A DNA stretch of 64,000 nt from Malus domestica (Eukaryota > Streptophyta > Magnoliopsida > Rosales > Rosaceae), in contig NC_091674.1 of assembly GCF_042453785.1 (NCBI RefSeq), positions 26,081,001-26,145,000 of the forward strand, written 5' to 3'. Each line of letters begins with the position of its first letter. The stretch's first letter is position 1. Below are positions 1 through 8,862 of the stretch, one piece after another. The notes under the pieces are model-generated. The model was not told where the DNA came from and made no database searches. It worked only from the letters and a program-made list of their open reading frames with translations. Made by a program: the position numbers and the translations under genes.

Positions 1-15
1 AAAAAAAAGCAATAC

Positions 16-119
16 CTCGATAGCGCGGGCCAACAGATAATCAGGGTCACACATTAAAGTTGAACCTATATCAGAAGCAGCGGTACTTGCAATTGTAGAA
101 TCTGCTACAAAGTATGCAT
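16..119 (-). CDS. Cystatin-like gene unit A, first-exon fragment (gene runs off the left edge)
   Basis: This is the first-type exon of a tandemly repeated cystatin-like gene. It reads on the minus strand from an AG acceptor-like site near 120 to a GAG|GT donor at 16/15, ending in frame as ...ALEARAIE-type residues (local reading ARAIE). The matching cystatin exon would lie left of the window. Near-identical copies sit at 1066-1152 and upstream of 7144, which is how the unit was recognised. No start codon is visible in this copy. The exon alone has no diagnostic domain, so identity rests on its position beside cystatin exons in the other two units. Confidence 0.35.
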
Positions 120-688
120 CTGCTCTTAGAAAACATAATACAACAACAACAACCAGTTCTTATCCCACTAAGTGAGTTCGGCCATATGAACCCTAGAAGG
201 CCAGTAAGTGGGTTGGCTTTATTGATTCATCACTTGTGTTGAATGGAGAATTATTTCATATGCGTTGTTTTGCTCGCATACTTAAATTGATTGTTAAGGA
301 TGAATTGGATATGAATAGAAATAGTATTAATTTGATAGTTAAGGATAAACTGGACATAAATAGGGATAGTATTGAGACTATTCTGAATGGTGTTGCAATA
401 TTGGTTTGGGATAGCAAAAAGAGAGGAAAAATCTGTTAAAATAACAAATGAGAAAATTAGGAAGTTAGTCCTTGACTGCAAAACTAGACTAGGTGGTATA
501 TAAGGACATATCTCCTCGTTTAAAGCAGCTTGAGCCCTCATAAAAATGTTCCAAGTAAAGAAGATTGGGTGAAGACCTAATATGGTGGACAGCAAGAAGT
601 TTGGTCGTGTGTTTGTTGTTATAGTCAAAACTAAATTTGTACTGATAAATTAACAAGCTAATTAACATATATAGCATAAAACAGTTAC

Positions 689-1152
689 CTTCCCGAAAGG
701 ATACCAGCCTCATATCGCTGCTGCCGAATTTGGTTTTAACATCTGCATCGTAAATTTTGGCAACATCCTCGTCAACTACCTCCAAAGTTAGTAATTGATG
801 GAAATAACCCCACCTGGGTTGCTCCAAAGCAACAACAACTCTGACAAGATGCAGTTTGGCATCCGCTTCCTTGTTAAACTCATCCACGGAGAAACGGGCA
901 GGAGCCCTATTCACGGGATGATCCACATAATAAGGAGATTGACGGGGAGGAGGAGGGGAGACACCGTAAGTTCGCGGGTACTATAACAAAAGTCCGTAGT
1001 GACCACACACAACTAGACAATCCTTGGCAAAACGAAAAAAAGAAAAAGAAAAAAAGAAGCAATACCTTGGTATCCAGGGCCACGCATTAAAATTGGACCT
1101 CTATCAGAAGCAGCAGTGCTTGCAATTATAGAATCTGCTACAAAGTATGCAT
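689..1152 (-). CDS. Cystatin-like (phytocystatin family) gene, unit B/A
   Basis: Two exons are visible on the minus strand: 1152-1066 and 980-689. The second has an AG acceptor at 982-981 and an AAG|GTAAC donor at 689. It encodes a proline/tyrosine-rich lead followed by a cystatin core: VDEFNKEADAKLHLVRVV resembles the plant LARFAV-type helix, and LLTLEVVDEDVAKIYDADV the following strands. Cystatins inhibit papain-like cysteine proteases through a QxVxG loop; here that position reads QPRWG, so only Q and G remain and inhibition is doubtful. The first exon is shorter than its sisters and appears to shift frame, and no terminal exon or stop was found. It may be a decaying tandem duplicate. Confidence 0.5.
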
Positions 1153-1693
1153 CTGCACTTAGAAAACATGATACAACAACAACCAAGTTTTATCCTACTA
1201 AGTCGGTTCGGCGATGAGAATCCTAAACGCCAATAAGTGGGGCGCCTGTATTAGTACACTTGTGTTGAATGGAGAATATTTTTTCACGTGCATTGTCTGG
1301 CTAACATACTCAATTTGATAGTTAAAGGATGAATTGGATTTGATTAGGGATAGTATTAATTTGATAGTTAAGGATGAACTGGACATGAAGAGGGATAGTA
1401 TTGAGACTATTCTAAATAGTGTTGCATATTGGTTTGGGATAGCAAAAAGAGAGGAAAATTTTGTTGAGATGACTCAACAAATGAGAATTAATTTCTATAG
1501 GAAGTTAGTCCTTGACAGCAAAACTAGACTAGGTGGTATATAAGGATGTATTTCCTCGTTTAAAGCAGCTTGAGCCCTCATATAATAAAAAGAAGATTGG
1601 GTGAAGACCTAATATGGTGGACGGCAAGAAGTTTGGTTGTGTGTTTGTTGTTATAGTCAAAACTAAATTTGTAATAAAATAACAAGCTAATTT

Positions 1694-1696
<3 letters not shown>

Positions 1697-1727
<31 letters not shown>
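1697..1727. repeat. AT dinucleotide microsatellite
   Basis: A run of about 15 TA repeats in the non-coding part of the cystatin-like unit next to the retrotransposon. A shorter run of the same kind follows about 95 bases later, near 1826. Confidence 0.9.
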
Positions 1728-1728
<1 letters not shown>

Positions 1729-1851
1729 TCGTACCCAGTGCACAAGGCTCCCGCTTTACGCAGGGTCTGGGAGAGGTGAATGTCGGCTAGCCTTACCCCC
1801 ATTTATGGAGAGGCTGCTCCCAAATATATATATATAGCATAAAACAGTTAC

Positions 1852-1882
1852 CTTCCACTTCCATAAAGTTTACCAGCCTCAT
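1852..1882 (-). pseudogene. Displaced 3' part of the interrupted cystatin-like exon
   Basis: These 31 bases continue the exon at 6800-7071 on the far side of the retrotransposon. They match the end of the intact exon at 689-720, including CTGGTA and the AAG|GTAACTG donor. The last five bases, ctcat, are the target-site duplication repeated at 6800-6804. Confidence 0.6.
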
Positions 1883-2350
1883 TGTTGGAAGCTAAACACT
1901 TCCTGGAGTCGAGGGATCGAAGACAGCAAGGAGCTCCCGAGCATGGCTGCTATCTGCATCGAAGAAGAAAGAAGAAATGAAGGGTTAAAGCCTCCAACGG
2001 CTAGTTTTTGTTTAAATATATGTGTGAGTGTGTGAGTGACAAGTGTACACTTCAGATTATATCACTTAAAACCCAAAATGAAGGGCTAGGATTTAATATG
2101 GAGTAGTGAGGCTAAAATAGTTGTTTAGGTTTCTTGTCAATCACTCTTTAAAACAAGTATGGGTCATGGCAATGCACCATACCCTACTACAATTTCCCTA
2201 ACTTAATGAAATCAATGCTGCTGCATTTTGCACAGCCTTGAAGCCCTAAAATACACTCCAAAAAGTCATCTCCTTCTCTGCCATTTTTAACCCTAAGAAA
2301 CTAATCCAAACAAAACAACCAAAAACACCAAAAAACAAACAAACTTTATA
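1883..2350 (+). repeat. 5' LTR of the copia element
   Basis: 468 bp, beginning TGTTGGAAG. It aligns end to end with the 3' LTR at 6331-6799. Its last bases read TTTATA where the 3' LTR reads TTTATCA, a one-base loss at the terminal CA. The primer binding site follows immediately. Confidence 0.92.
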
Positions 2351-2469
2351 TGGCCTCAGAGCCTAGTTTATGATCTTACAACTTTCTGGGCGTAATCTGT
2401 GCAAGTTGAGATCTTTGGGAGCACCTATGAAGTGTCCTCAACAACAACAACCAACAAACAACCCTGCAA

Positions 2470-5400
2470 ATGAAGGGATCCAGCCGTAGCAGTGAGCTAA
2501 AAGCTCCAATCTTTGATGGGGAGAACTACGACTTTTGGAGAATACGAATGACAACCATTTTCAAGTCCTATGATCTATGGGATATGGTTCAATACGGGTA
2601 TGAACTACCTGAGATGGAGGTCGATGCTCTAGAGGAAGACCTCACAGAAACACAACTCAAAACACTGAAGCAGAACCGGATAGAGGATGCTAGAGCACTT
2701 GGAATCATCCAAGGTGCTGTCTCAAACACCATTTTCCTAAGGATAGCAAATGAAGAGAGTGCAAATGGAGCTTGGGAAGTTTTACAACAAGAGTACAGAG
2801 GAGACACCAAAGTCAGAAAAGTAAAACTTCAATCCCTTAGAAGAGATTTCGAGTATACAAGAATGAGGGAGAATGAGTTGTTAAAAGACTACTTTACTAG
2901 GCTGTTTGATATTGTAAACAAGATGAAAACATATGGTGAGGAATTGCCTAATGAAAGAATTGTCCAGAAAATGTTGATTAGTTTGACTAAACCCTATGAT
3001 TCAATAGTGAGTGTCATTGAAGAAACCAAAGACACTGAAACTCTTAGTGTGCAAGATGTGATGACATCTTTAAGAGCTTTTGACCAAATGCTTGAGAGAC
3101 ATGCTGATTTTGCACCTGAGAAAGCTTTTCAATCACTCAATGTTGGATCTAGTAGTCAAGCTAGTGCAAGCAAACAAAAACCACAGTGGAAGGGCAAGAT
3201 CAAGAAATATGAAGGAAATGGGTATCAAAACTCTAGACCTACCTAAGGCAGCTACTCAAATGAAGGTCCAAGAACCAAGCAAGATGAGGTGTGGTACATT
3301 GACAATGGCTGCAGCAATCACATAACTGCACATGAGTCATTACTTATTGATATTGACACAAACTTCACTGGAAAAGTGAAAATGGGAGATGTAAACATTG
3401 TCAAAGCCATTAGAAGAGGAACTCTGGTCATTAACACCAAGAAATGAAAAATATGCATAAGGGAGGTGATGCTAGTGCTTGGATTGGATGAGAATCTACT
3501 TAGTATGGATCAAATGATAAATCATGGCTATTTCCTACTCTTTGGGGGAACTGTGGTTGAGATCTATGATGATAGGTCCCTATCAAACCTAATGACTAGA
3601 GTGGAAATGAAAAACAGAAGCTTCTCACTTATGTTGAAGTACCTAGAGGAAATGGCAAGAAAAGCAAGTGTGACAGGTTCTATGAAGCTATGGCACAAGA
3701 GGCTTGGTCATTTAAACATGACAAGCCTACAAAATCTACAAAAGTATGAAATGGTGCAAGGTATACCAAAGATGGATCAATGCAATGAAACCTGTGAAGG
3801 GTGTGTATTTGGCAAGCATCACAAAGATCCATTTGAAGCTGGAAAGGCTTGGAGAGCAACAAAGCCACTCGAATTGATTCACATGGATGTGTGTGGACCA
3901 ATGCAAACAACAACAATTAGTGGAAATAGGTATTTCCTAACCTTCATTGATGACCACACATGGATATGTTGGGTGTATTTCATGAGGTTCAAGTCTGAGG
4001 TATTCACAATATTCAAGAAGTTCAAGGCAATGGTGGAATTACAAAGTGGATATCAAATCAAAAGATTAAGAAGTGATAGGGGAGGCAAGTACACTTCACA
4101 TGAGTTCAATGCATTATGTGAAAATGTGGGGTTGGAGAAGCAACTTACTGTGGCATATTAACCACAACAAAATAGGATTGTAGAAAGGAAGAATAGGACA
4201 ATAGTCGAAATAGCTAAGTCTATGATGCATGAGAAGAACATGCCCTATACATTTGGGGGTAAAGTTGTGAACACCTCAGTGTACCTATTGAATAGATGCC
4301 CTACTAAAGCACTGGATAAAAAGACATCATTTGAAGTGTTCAGTGGAAGGAAGCCTTCTGTGAAGCATCTGATAGTGTTTGGCTCAATGTGCTACACCCA
4401 CATCCCTCAACAACTAAGGCAGTAGTTGGAGAAATCAAGTAATAATGGTGTTTTTGTGGGTTATAAAACCAGTGAGAAAGGGTATAGAGTTTACAATTTG
4501 TCAACTTAGAAGATAATCCTATCAAGGGATGTTATCTTTGATGAAGACTTTACATGGAACTGGGAAACAAGGGTAGAAGAGAAGGACAGTGTTTCTCTAC
4601 AACTTGACCTCAACAAAAGGCAAACAAGAGAGCCTATGGAGACCTCAGTTAAAGAAAAAGTCATAGAGAATGGGGACATACAAGGGACTCCACAGCAAGC
4701 AAGCATGAGTCCACAACCGAGTCAATCACAGATAACAACTCCAAGTTCAACTCTAGTGAGGTTGAGAAGCTTGGATGAGATTTATGCTACTTGTAAATAC
4801 TGTGTAATGGAACCAGACACATATGAATAAGTTAAGAAAGACAAAGCTTGGAAGAAAACAATGAAGGAAGAACTTGAAATGATTGAGAAAAATGACATTT
4901 GGGAACTTGTAAATCAACCAAGTGACAAGCCTGTGATTGATGTGAAATATGTTTACAAAGTGAAGCTCAACCTAGGTGGTTATGTGCAGAAGAACAAGGC
5001 CAAATTGATAGCTAAAGGCTACTCATAGAAGCCTGGTGTAGACTTCAATGAAACATTTGCTCCAGTAGTAAGGTTAGACACCATAAGGACCTTGATAGCC
5101 CTAGCAACCAAGAAGGGTTGAAAGCTGCATCAATTGGATGTCAAATCTGCATTTCTAAATTGAGTGCTAGAGTAGGAGGTGTTTGTGGAACAACCTCAAG
5201 GTTTCACAAGTCAAGAGTTTCCAGAGAAGGTGTACAAACTAAAGAAGGCTCTCTATGGCCTAAAGCAAGCTTCAAAAGCTTACAGTGAGATTGATTCCTA
5301 TTTCACTAAGAAAGGATTTCAGAAAAGTCCTAGTGAAGTTACACTCTACACCAAGACAGAAAGCAACAACAAGACACTCATTGTCTCAATCTATGTGGAT

Positions 5401-6249
5401 GATGTTGTCTACACTGGAAATGATGCTGCAATGATTGAAGAGTTCAAGGAAGAGATGATGATGAGGTATGAAATGACTGACCTAGGCCTCTTGCATCATT
5501 TTCTTGGCATTGGGGTAATTCAATAAGCAAGTAGCATCTTCATTCATCAAATGAAGTATGTTGAAACTTTGCTTGAAAAGTTTGGATTGAAAGGATGCAA
5601 ATTGGTCTCTACACCCTTAATTGCAAATGAGAAGCTTAAGAAGGATGGAAGTGAACCTGCAAATGCTAGTCTTTACAAAAGCATTGTTAGCAGTCTATTG
5701 TACCTAACTGCAACAAGGCTGGATCTAATGTTCTCAGCAAGCCTACTTTATAGGTTTATGCAGAATCCTAGCAAGATACACATGGGGACAGCAAAGAGAG
5801 TTCTAAGATATATGCAAGGAACACTAGATTATGGGAAGTATGAAATGAGGAAGTCAACTATCTTAATTGGATTTTGTGACAGTGACTAGGGTGGCAGTGA
5901 AGATGATAGCAGAAGCACTTCGGGCTATACTTTCAGTTTTGGTTCAGGGGTTTTCTCGTGGGCCTCTATGAAGCAACAAAGTGTTGCATTGTCCACAGCC
6001 AAGGCAAAGTATGTGAGTGCATCAGAAGTTACAGCTCAAGCTATTTGGCTAAGATTCATACTTAAAAACTTTGGGGAATTGCAGGTTCATGCCACACCAG
6101 TTCTGTGTGACAACACCTCCGCAATCGCCATGACCAAAATTTCAATATTTCATCAGAGAACAAAGCACATCAAAAGAAGATATCATTTCATCAGAAAGGC
6201 ATTGCAGGACAACACAATCAAGCTAATCTATTGCAGCACAGAAGATTAG
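2470..6249 (+). pseudogene. Copia gag-pol polyprotein, one frame broken by stop codons
   Basis: All recognisable domains lie in a single frame, interrupted only by stops. Gag is 2470-3243 (UBN2/retrotransposon-gag type, motif FDGENYDFWRIRM). A protease-like segment near 3290 reads YIDNGCSNH, where active families have DSG. Gag-pre-integrase follows, then the integrase core at about 3870-4420 (HMDVCGP, FIDDHTW, SDRGGKY). Reverse transcriptase is about 4840-5530 (LYGLKQA, YVDDVVYTGN), and RNase H about 5870-6250. Stops include 3244, 3445, 4159, 4423, 4507, 4828, 5026, 5119, 5161, 5173, 5524, 5887 and 6247. No CCHC zinc knuckle is visible between gag and protease. It cannot make a working polyprotein. 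Confidence 0.93.
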
Positions 6250-6330
6250 ATCGCAGACATTTTCACAAAAGAGATTCAATTACCTGAGAGGATTGCTTGG
6301 CATGACTCCCAGAAGCAGTTTAGAAGGGAG

Positions 6331-6799
6331 TGTTGGAAGCTAAACAACTCTTGGAGTCGAGGGATCGAAGGCAGCAAGGAGCTCCCGAGCATGGTTGCTA
6401 TCCGCATTGAAGAAGAAAGAAGAAATGAAGGGTTAAAGCCTTCAACGGCTAGTTTTTGTTTAAATGTTTGTGTGAGTGTGTGAGTGACAAGTGTACACTC
6501 CAGATTAGATCATTTAAAACCCAAAATGAAGGGCTAGGATTTAATCTGGAGTATTAAGGCTAAAATAGTTGTTTAGGTCTCTTGTCAATCACTCTCTAAA
6601 ACAAGTATGGGTCATGGCAATGCACCATACCCTACTACAATTTCCCTTACTTAATGAAATCAGTGCTGCTGCATTTGGCACAGCCTTGAAGCCCTAAAAC
6701 ACACTCCAAAAAGTCTTCTCCATTCTCTGCCATTTTTAACCCTAAGAAACTAATCCAAACAAAACAACCAAAAACACCATAAACAAACAAACTTTATCA
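6331..6799 (+). repeat. 3' LTR of the copia element
   Basis: 469 bp, preceded by the purine tract and ending TCA, followed by the ctcat target duplication. It differs from the 5' LTR mainly by single-base substitutions and a few one- or two-base changes. Confidence 0.92.
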
Positions 6800-7302
6800 C
6801 TCATATCGTTGCTGCCGGATTTGGTTTCAACAACTGCTTCGTAAAATTTGGCCACGCCCTCATCAAGCACCTCCAATGTTAGTAGTTGACGGAAATAACC
6901 ACACCTGAGCTCCTCCAAAGCAGCAACAACTCTCACGATATGCAGTTTGGCATTCGTTTCCTTGTTAAACTCATTCACGGCGAAACAGGCAGGAGTCACA
7001 TTCACGGGATGATACACAGGATAAAGAGAAGGATGGGGACGAGGAGGGTAGACACCGTAAGTTGGCGGGTTCTGTAACAAAACTCCGTAGTGTTACAACC
7101 ACACACAAAGTGCCGAAAGAGAGAAGAAAAAAAATGGTAGTACCTCGCCGGCGCGGGCGGAGACATATTCAGTACTTGCAATTCTAGAATCTGTAACAAA
7201 GTTTGGAACTGCTCTTGGAAAACATAATGATCTAGTTTTCCCCATATTTCCAGCAACCAGAACTAAGGGGGGCGTAATATTTGTTGCCCTAATAATATTC
7301 AT
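6800..7302 (-). pseudogene. Cystatin-like gene unit C, split by a copia retrotransposon
   Basis: The third tandem unit. The first exon ends at 7144 (GAG|GT donor); a start could be the ATG at 7302, but the frame stays open further upstream to about 7443. The second exon starts at 7071 after a CAG acceptor and reads NPPTYGVYPPRP, then the cystatin helix VNEFNKETNAKLHIVRVV. The inhibitory loop position reads ELRCG, which has lost the Q and V of QxVxG. At 6800 the exon is interrupted by the retrotransposon. Its remaining 31 bases lie on the other side, at 1852-1882, followed by the same AAG|GTAACTG donor as the neighbouring unit. The coding sequence is therefore broken by an insertion of about 4.9 kb. 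Confidence 0.55.
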
Positions 7303-7707
7303 GTCTCTGGTATACGATATACTACATACAAGATTTCTTTTTGGGTGAAACAGCGGGGAGGGGGATATACATATTAGATTTTGGCCCATCGTCACCATCG
7401 TCGTCATCGTATTAATAATATGATAGTTGAAGAAATCAACCAAACAAACCGAATCGGTTAAACTCTAAACCCCGAAAGAATCCTACTCAATTTTTTGGAT
7501 TAACAAACCAAGCAAACGCACACTACAAATAACGATTAAAAATCACCCAACTAAATCGGTGAATTAAAATTACAAACTCATCCAGAGAGACGACGAGATC
7601 CTAAACTGCTTTGAAATTTTCTCCCTATTTCTTCGAGCAGTCGTGTCGTCTGCACTGTTTTGCTTGCTATATATCCATCTTTTGTGGCTTGTTTTTGCAT
7701 TTAAAAG

Positions 7708-7801
7708 CAAGGTATAAAATATCGATGATATCGGAAATATCGATAGTTCAAAAACACGGAAATTTCGATAGAAATATCGGGATATTATCGATATCGATAA
7801 A
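7708..7801. repeat. Short palindromic AT-rich repeat, copy 1
   Basis: Begins CAAGGTATAAAATATCGATG and ends with ATCGATATCGATA. It is a diverged copy of the unit at 8123-8220, sharing the core AAAACACGGAAATTT. No coding content. The structure suggests a small non-autonomous element. Confidence 0.6.
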
Positions 7802-8122
7802 AATTGAATAAAAACTACGGAAATTGTAAGAAAAACTTGGAAATTTTTATTGAAACTTTGCAGAATATTTATTTAGTGAATTATCTATTAGTTTATCACA
7901 AAAAAAATGGAAGGAAATGCATTTCAAGATGGATTTAACTGATTTAAGTTGATTATATAACGAGTTGGCAAACATTGTGAGTGTAGAAAATATGTAGTAA
8001 TTAATGAAAGAAGTTTAAACACACCATAATCATTTATATATAATGAATTAGTACAACATTTTACACTTCATACATTGCATGGTAAGATACATGAGTGACT
8101 TAGTACCGCATAGAGTTCCTAT

Positions 8123-8220
8123 CAAGGTCTAAAATATCGATGATATTGGAAATATCGGTACTCCAAAAACACGGAAATTTTGATGAAAATATCAGGATAA
8201 TATCGATATTTTAGACCTTG
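8123..8220. repeat. Short palindromic AT-rich repeat, copy 2, with terminal inverted arms
   Basis: The first ~25 bases, starting CAAGGTCTAAAATATCGAT, are the inverted complement of the last ~25, with about three mismatches. The 98-bp unit could fold into a hairpin. Copy 1 lies 0.4 kb upstream in the same orientation. Confidence 0.65.
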
Positions 8221-8270
8221 TTTAGAAGTATTGCAATCGGTTGGGCTTTCCTAATAATACCATTAGATTT

Positions 8271-8287
8271 GGGGGGGGGGGGGGGGG
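8271..8287. repeat. G17 homopolymer
   Basis: Seventeen consecutive G residues in an AT-rich setting. The exact count may be affected by sequencing or assembly. Confidence 0.8.
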
Positions 8288-8439
8288 AAGAGCGGTTATC
8301 GCCTGCGTGCGGTTCCATAGTTTGACTGCCTTTCGTAAACAAGCCCGGCCAAATTATGACCGCCTAAGTGGAATTTTGAAAGGCCCGTTATAAACTATAG
8401 CCCATTTAACTGAAGGGATCCATTAGGCTTTAACCAATA

Positions 8440-8617
8440 ACTAGGTCATTTTTTTTTTTGGTCAGAAAACATATTAAACGGAAATGGGGGGTTTGAACCC
8501 GAGACACAGAGTGTTGAAGAAAAAAATCCCTGTCCACCAGGAAAATTCATAACTTTGCAGCACACGCGACACCTTGGTGGATAGCACACAAAGCCCCTTA
8601 CCAACTGAACCTTGGTG
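8440..8617 (-). mobile_element. tRNA-derived SINE-like element, minus strand
   Basis: Read on the minus strand, an A-box-like CAGTTGGTAAGGGGC lies near 8600 and a B-box-like GGTTCAAACCC near 8495. The sequence ends in a run of A (T run on the plus strand near 8450). This is the order expected of a Pol III-derived SINE. Flanking target duplications were not resolved. Confidence 0.5.
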
Positions 8618-8619
8618 GG

Positions 8620-8862
8620 AATCAAACCTCAATTGGTAAGGTCCCTGTTTTAATTGTTGTCCCACTAAGGTTCGAGTCCTATAGCTAGCATTCCTTATTG
8701 GTCTGTGATTGGTAAATTTTTATGTAAATCAATACTGGTTGCAGCTAGAAGTTAGGTGTGACGCATAAGTCCTTTCTGTTTAAGGTTGTGGGTATGATCT
8801 GGCACTGGTAATATGAGTAACCAATCTCACCCTAAATTTGTTTGTTACCAAGAAAAAAAAAA
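8620..8862 (+). mobile_element. SINE-like element, plus strand, head-to-head with its neighbour
   Basis: The A-box-like stretch TCAATTGGTAAGG (about 8629) and B-box-like GGTTCGAGTCC (about 8670) are followed by a body ending in an A-rich tail near 8852-8862. Its head abuts the head of the minus-strand SINE-like unit at 8440-8617. Confidence 0.45.

Larger units (their letters stand above)
1883..6799 (+). mobile_element. Ty1/copia LTR retrotransposon, complete boundaries, coding region decayed
   Basis: The element starts TGTTGGAAG at 1883 and ends TTATCA at 6799. The 5-bp target duplication ctcat lies at 1878-1882 and 6800-6804. LTRs are 1883-2350 and 6331-6799. A primer binding site (TGGCCTCAGAGCC, a variant of the tRNA-iMet type TGGTATCAGAGCC) starts at 2351, directly after the 5' LTR, and a purine tract (AGAAGGGAG) ends at 6330. 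The domain order gag, protease, integrase, reverse transcriptase, RNase H is the copia order. The LTRs differ at roughly 25-30 of 468 positions by eye, so the insertion is old but not ancient. It splits a cystatin-like exon. Confidence 0.95.

Noticed and set aside
251-628. 125-residue minus-strand open frame
   Set aside because: It lies in the spacer between repeated cystatin-like exons, matches a repeated spacer segment at 1260-1540 and has no domain-like composition.
8480-8700. tRNA genes
   Set aside because: A- and B-box-like motifs are present, but no cloverleaf can be formed and A-rich tails follow; SINE-like is a better reading.
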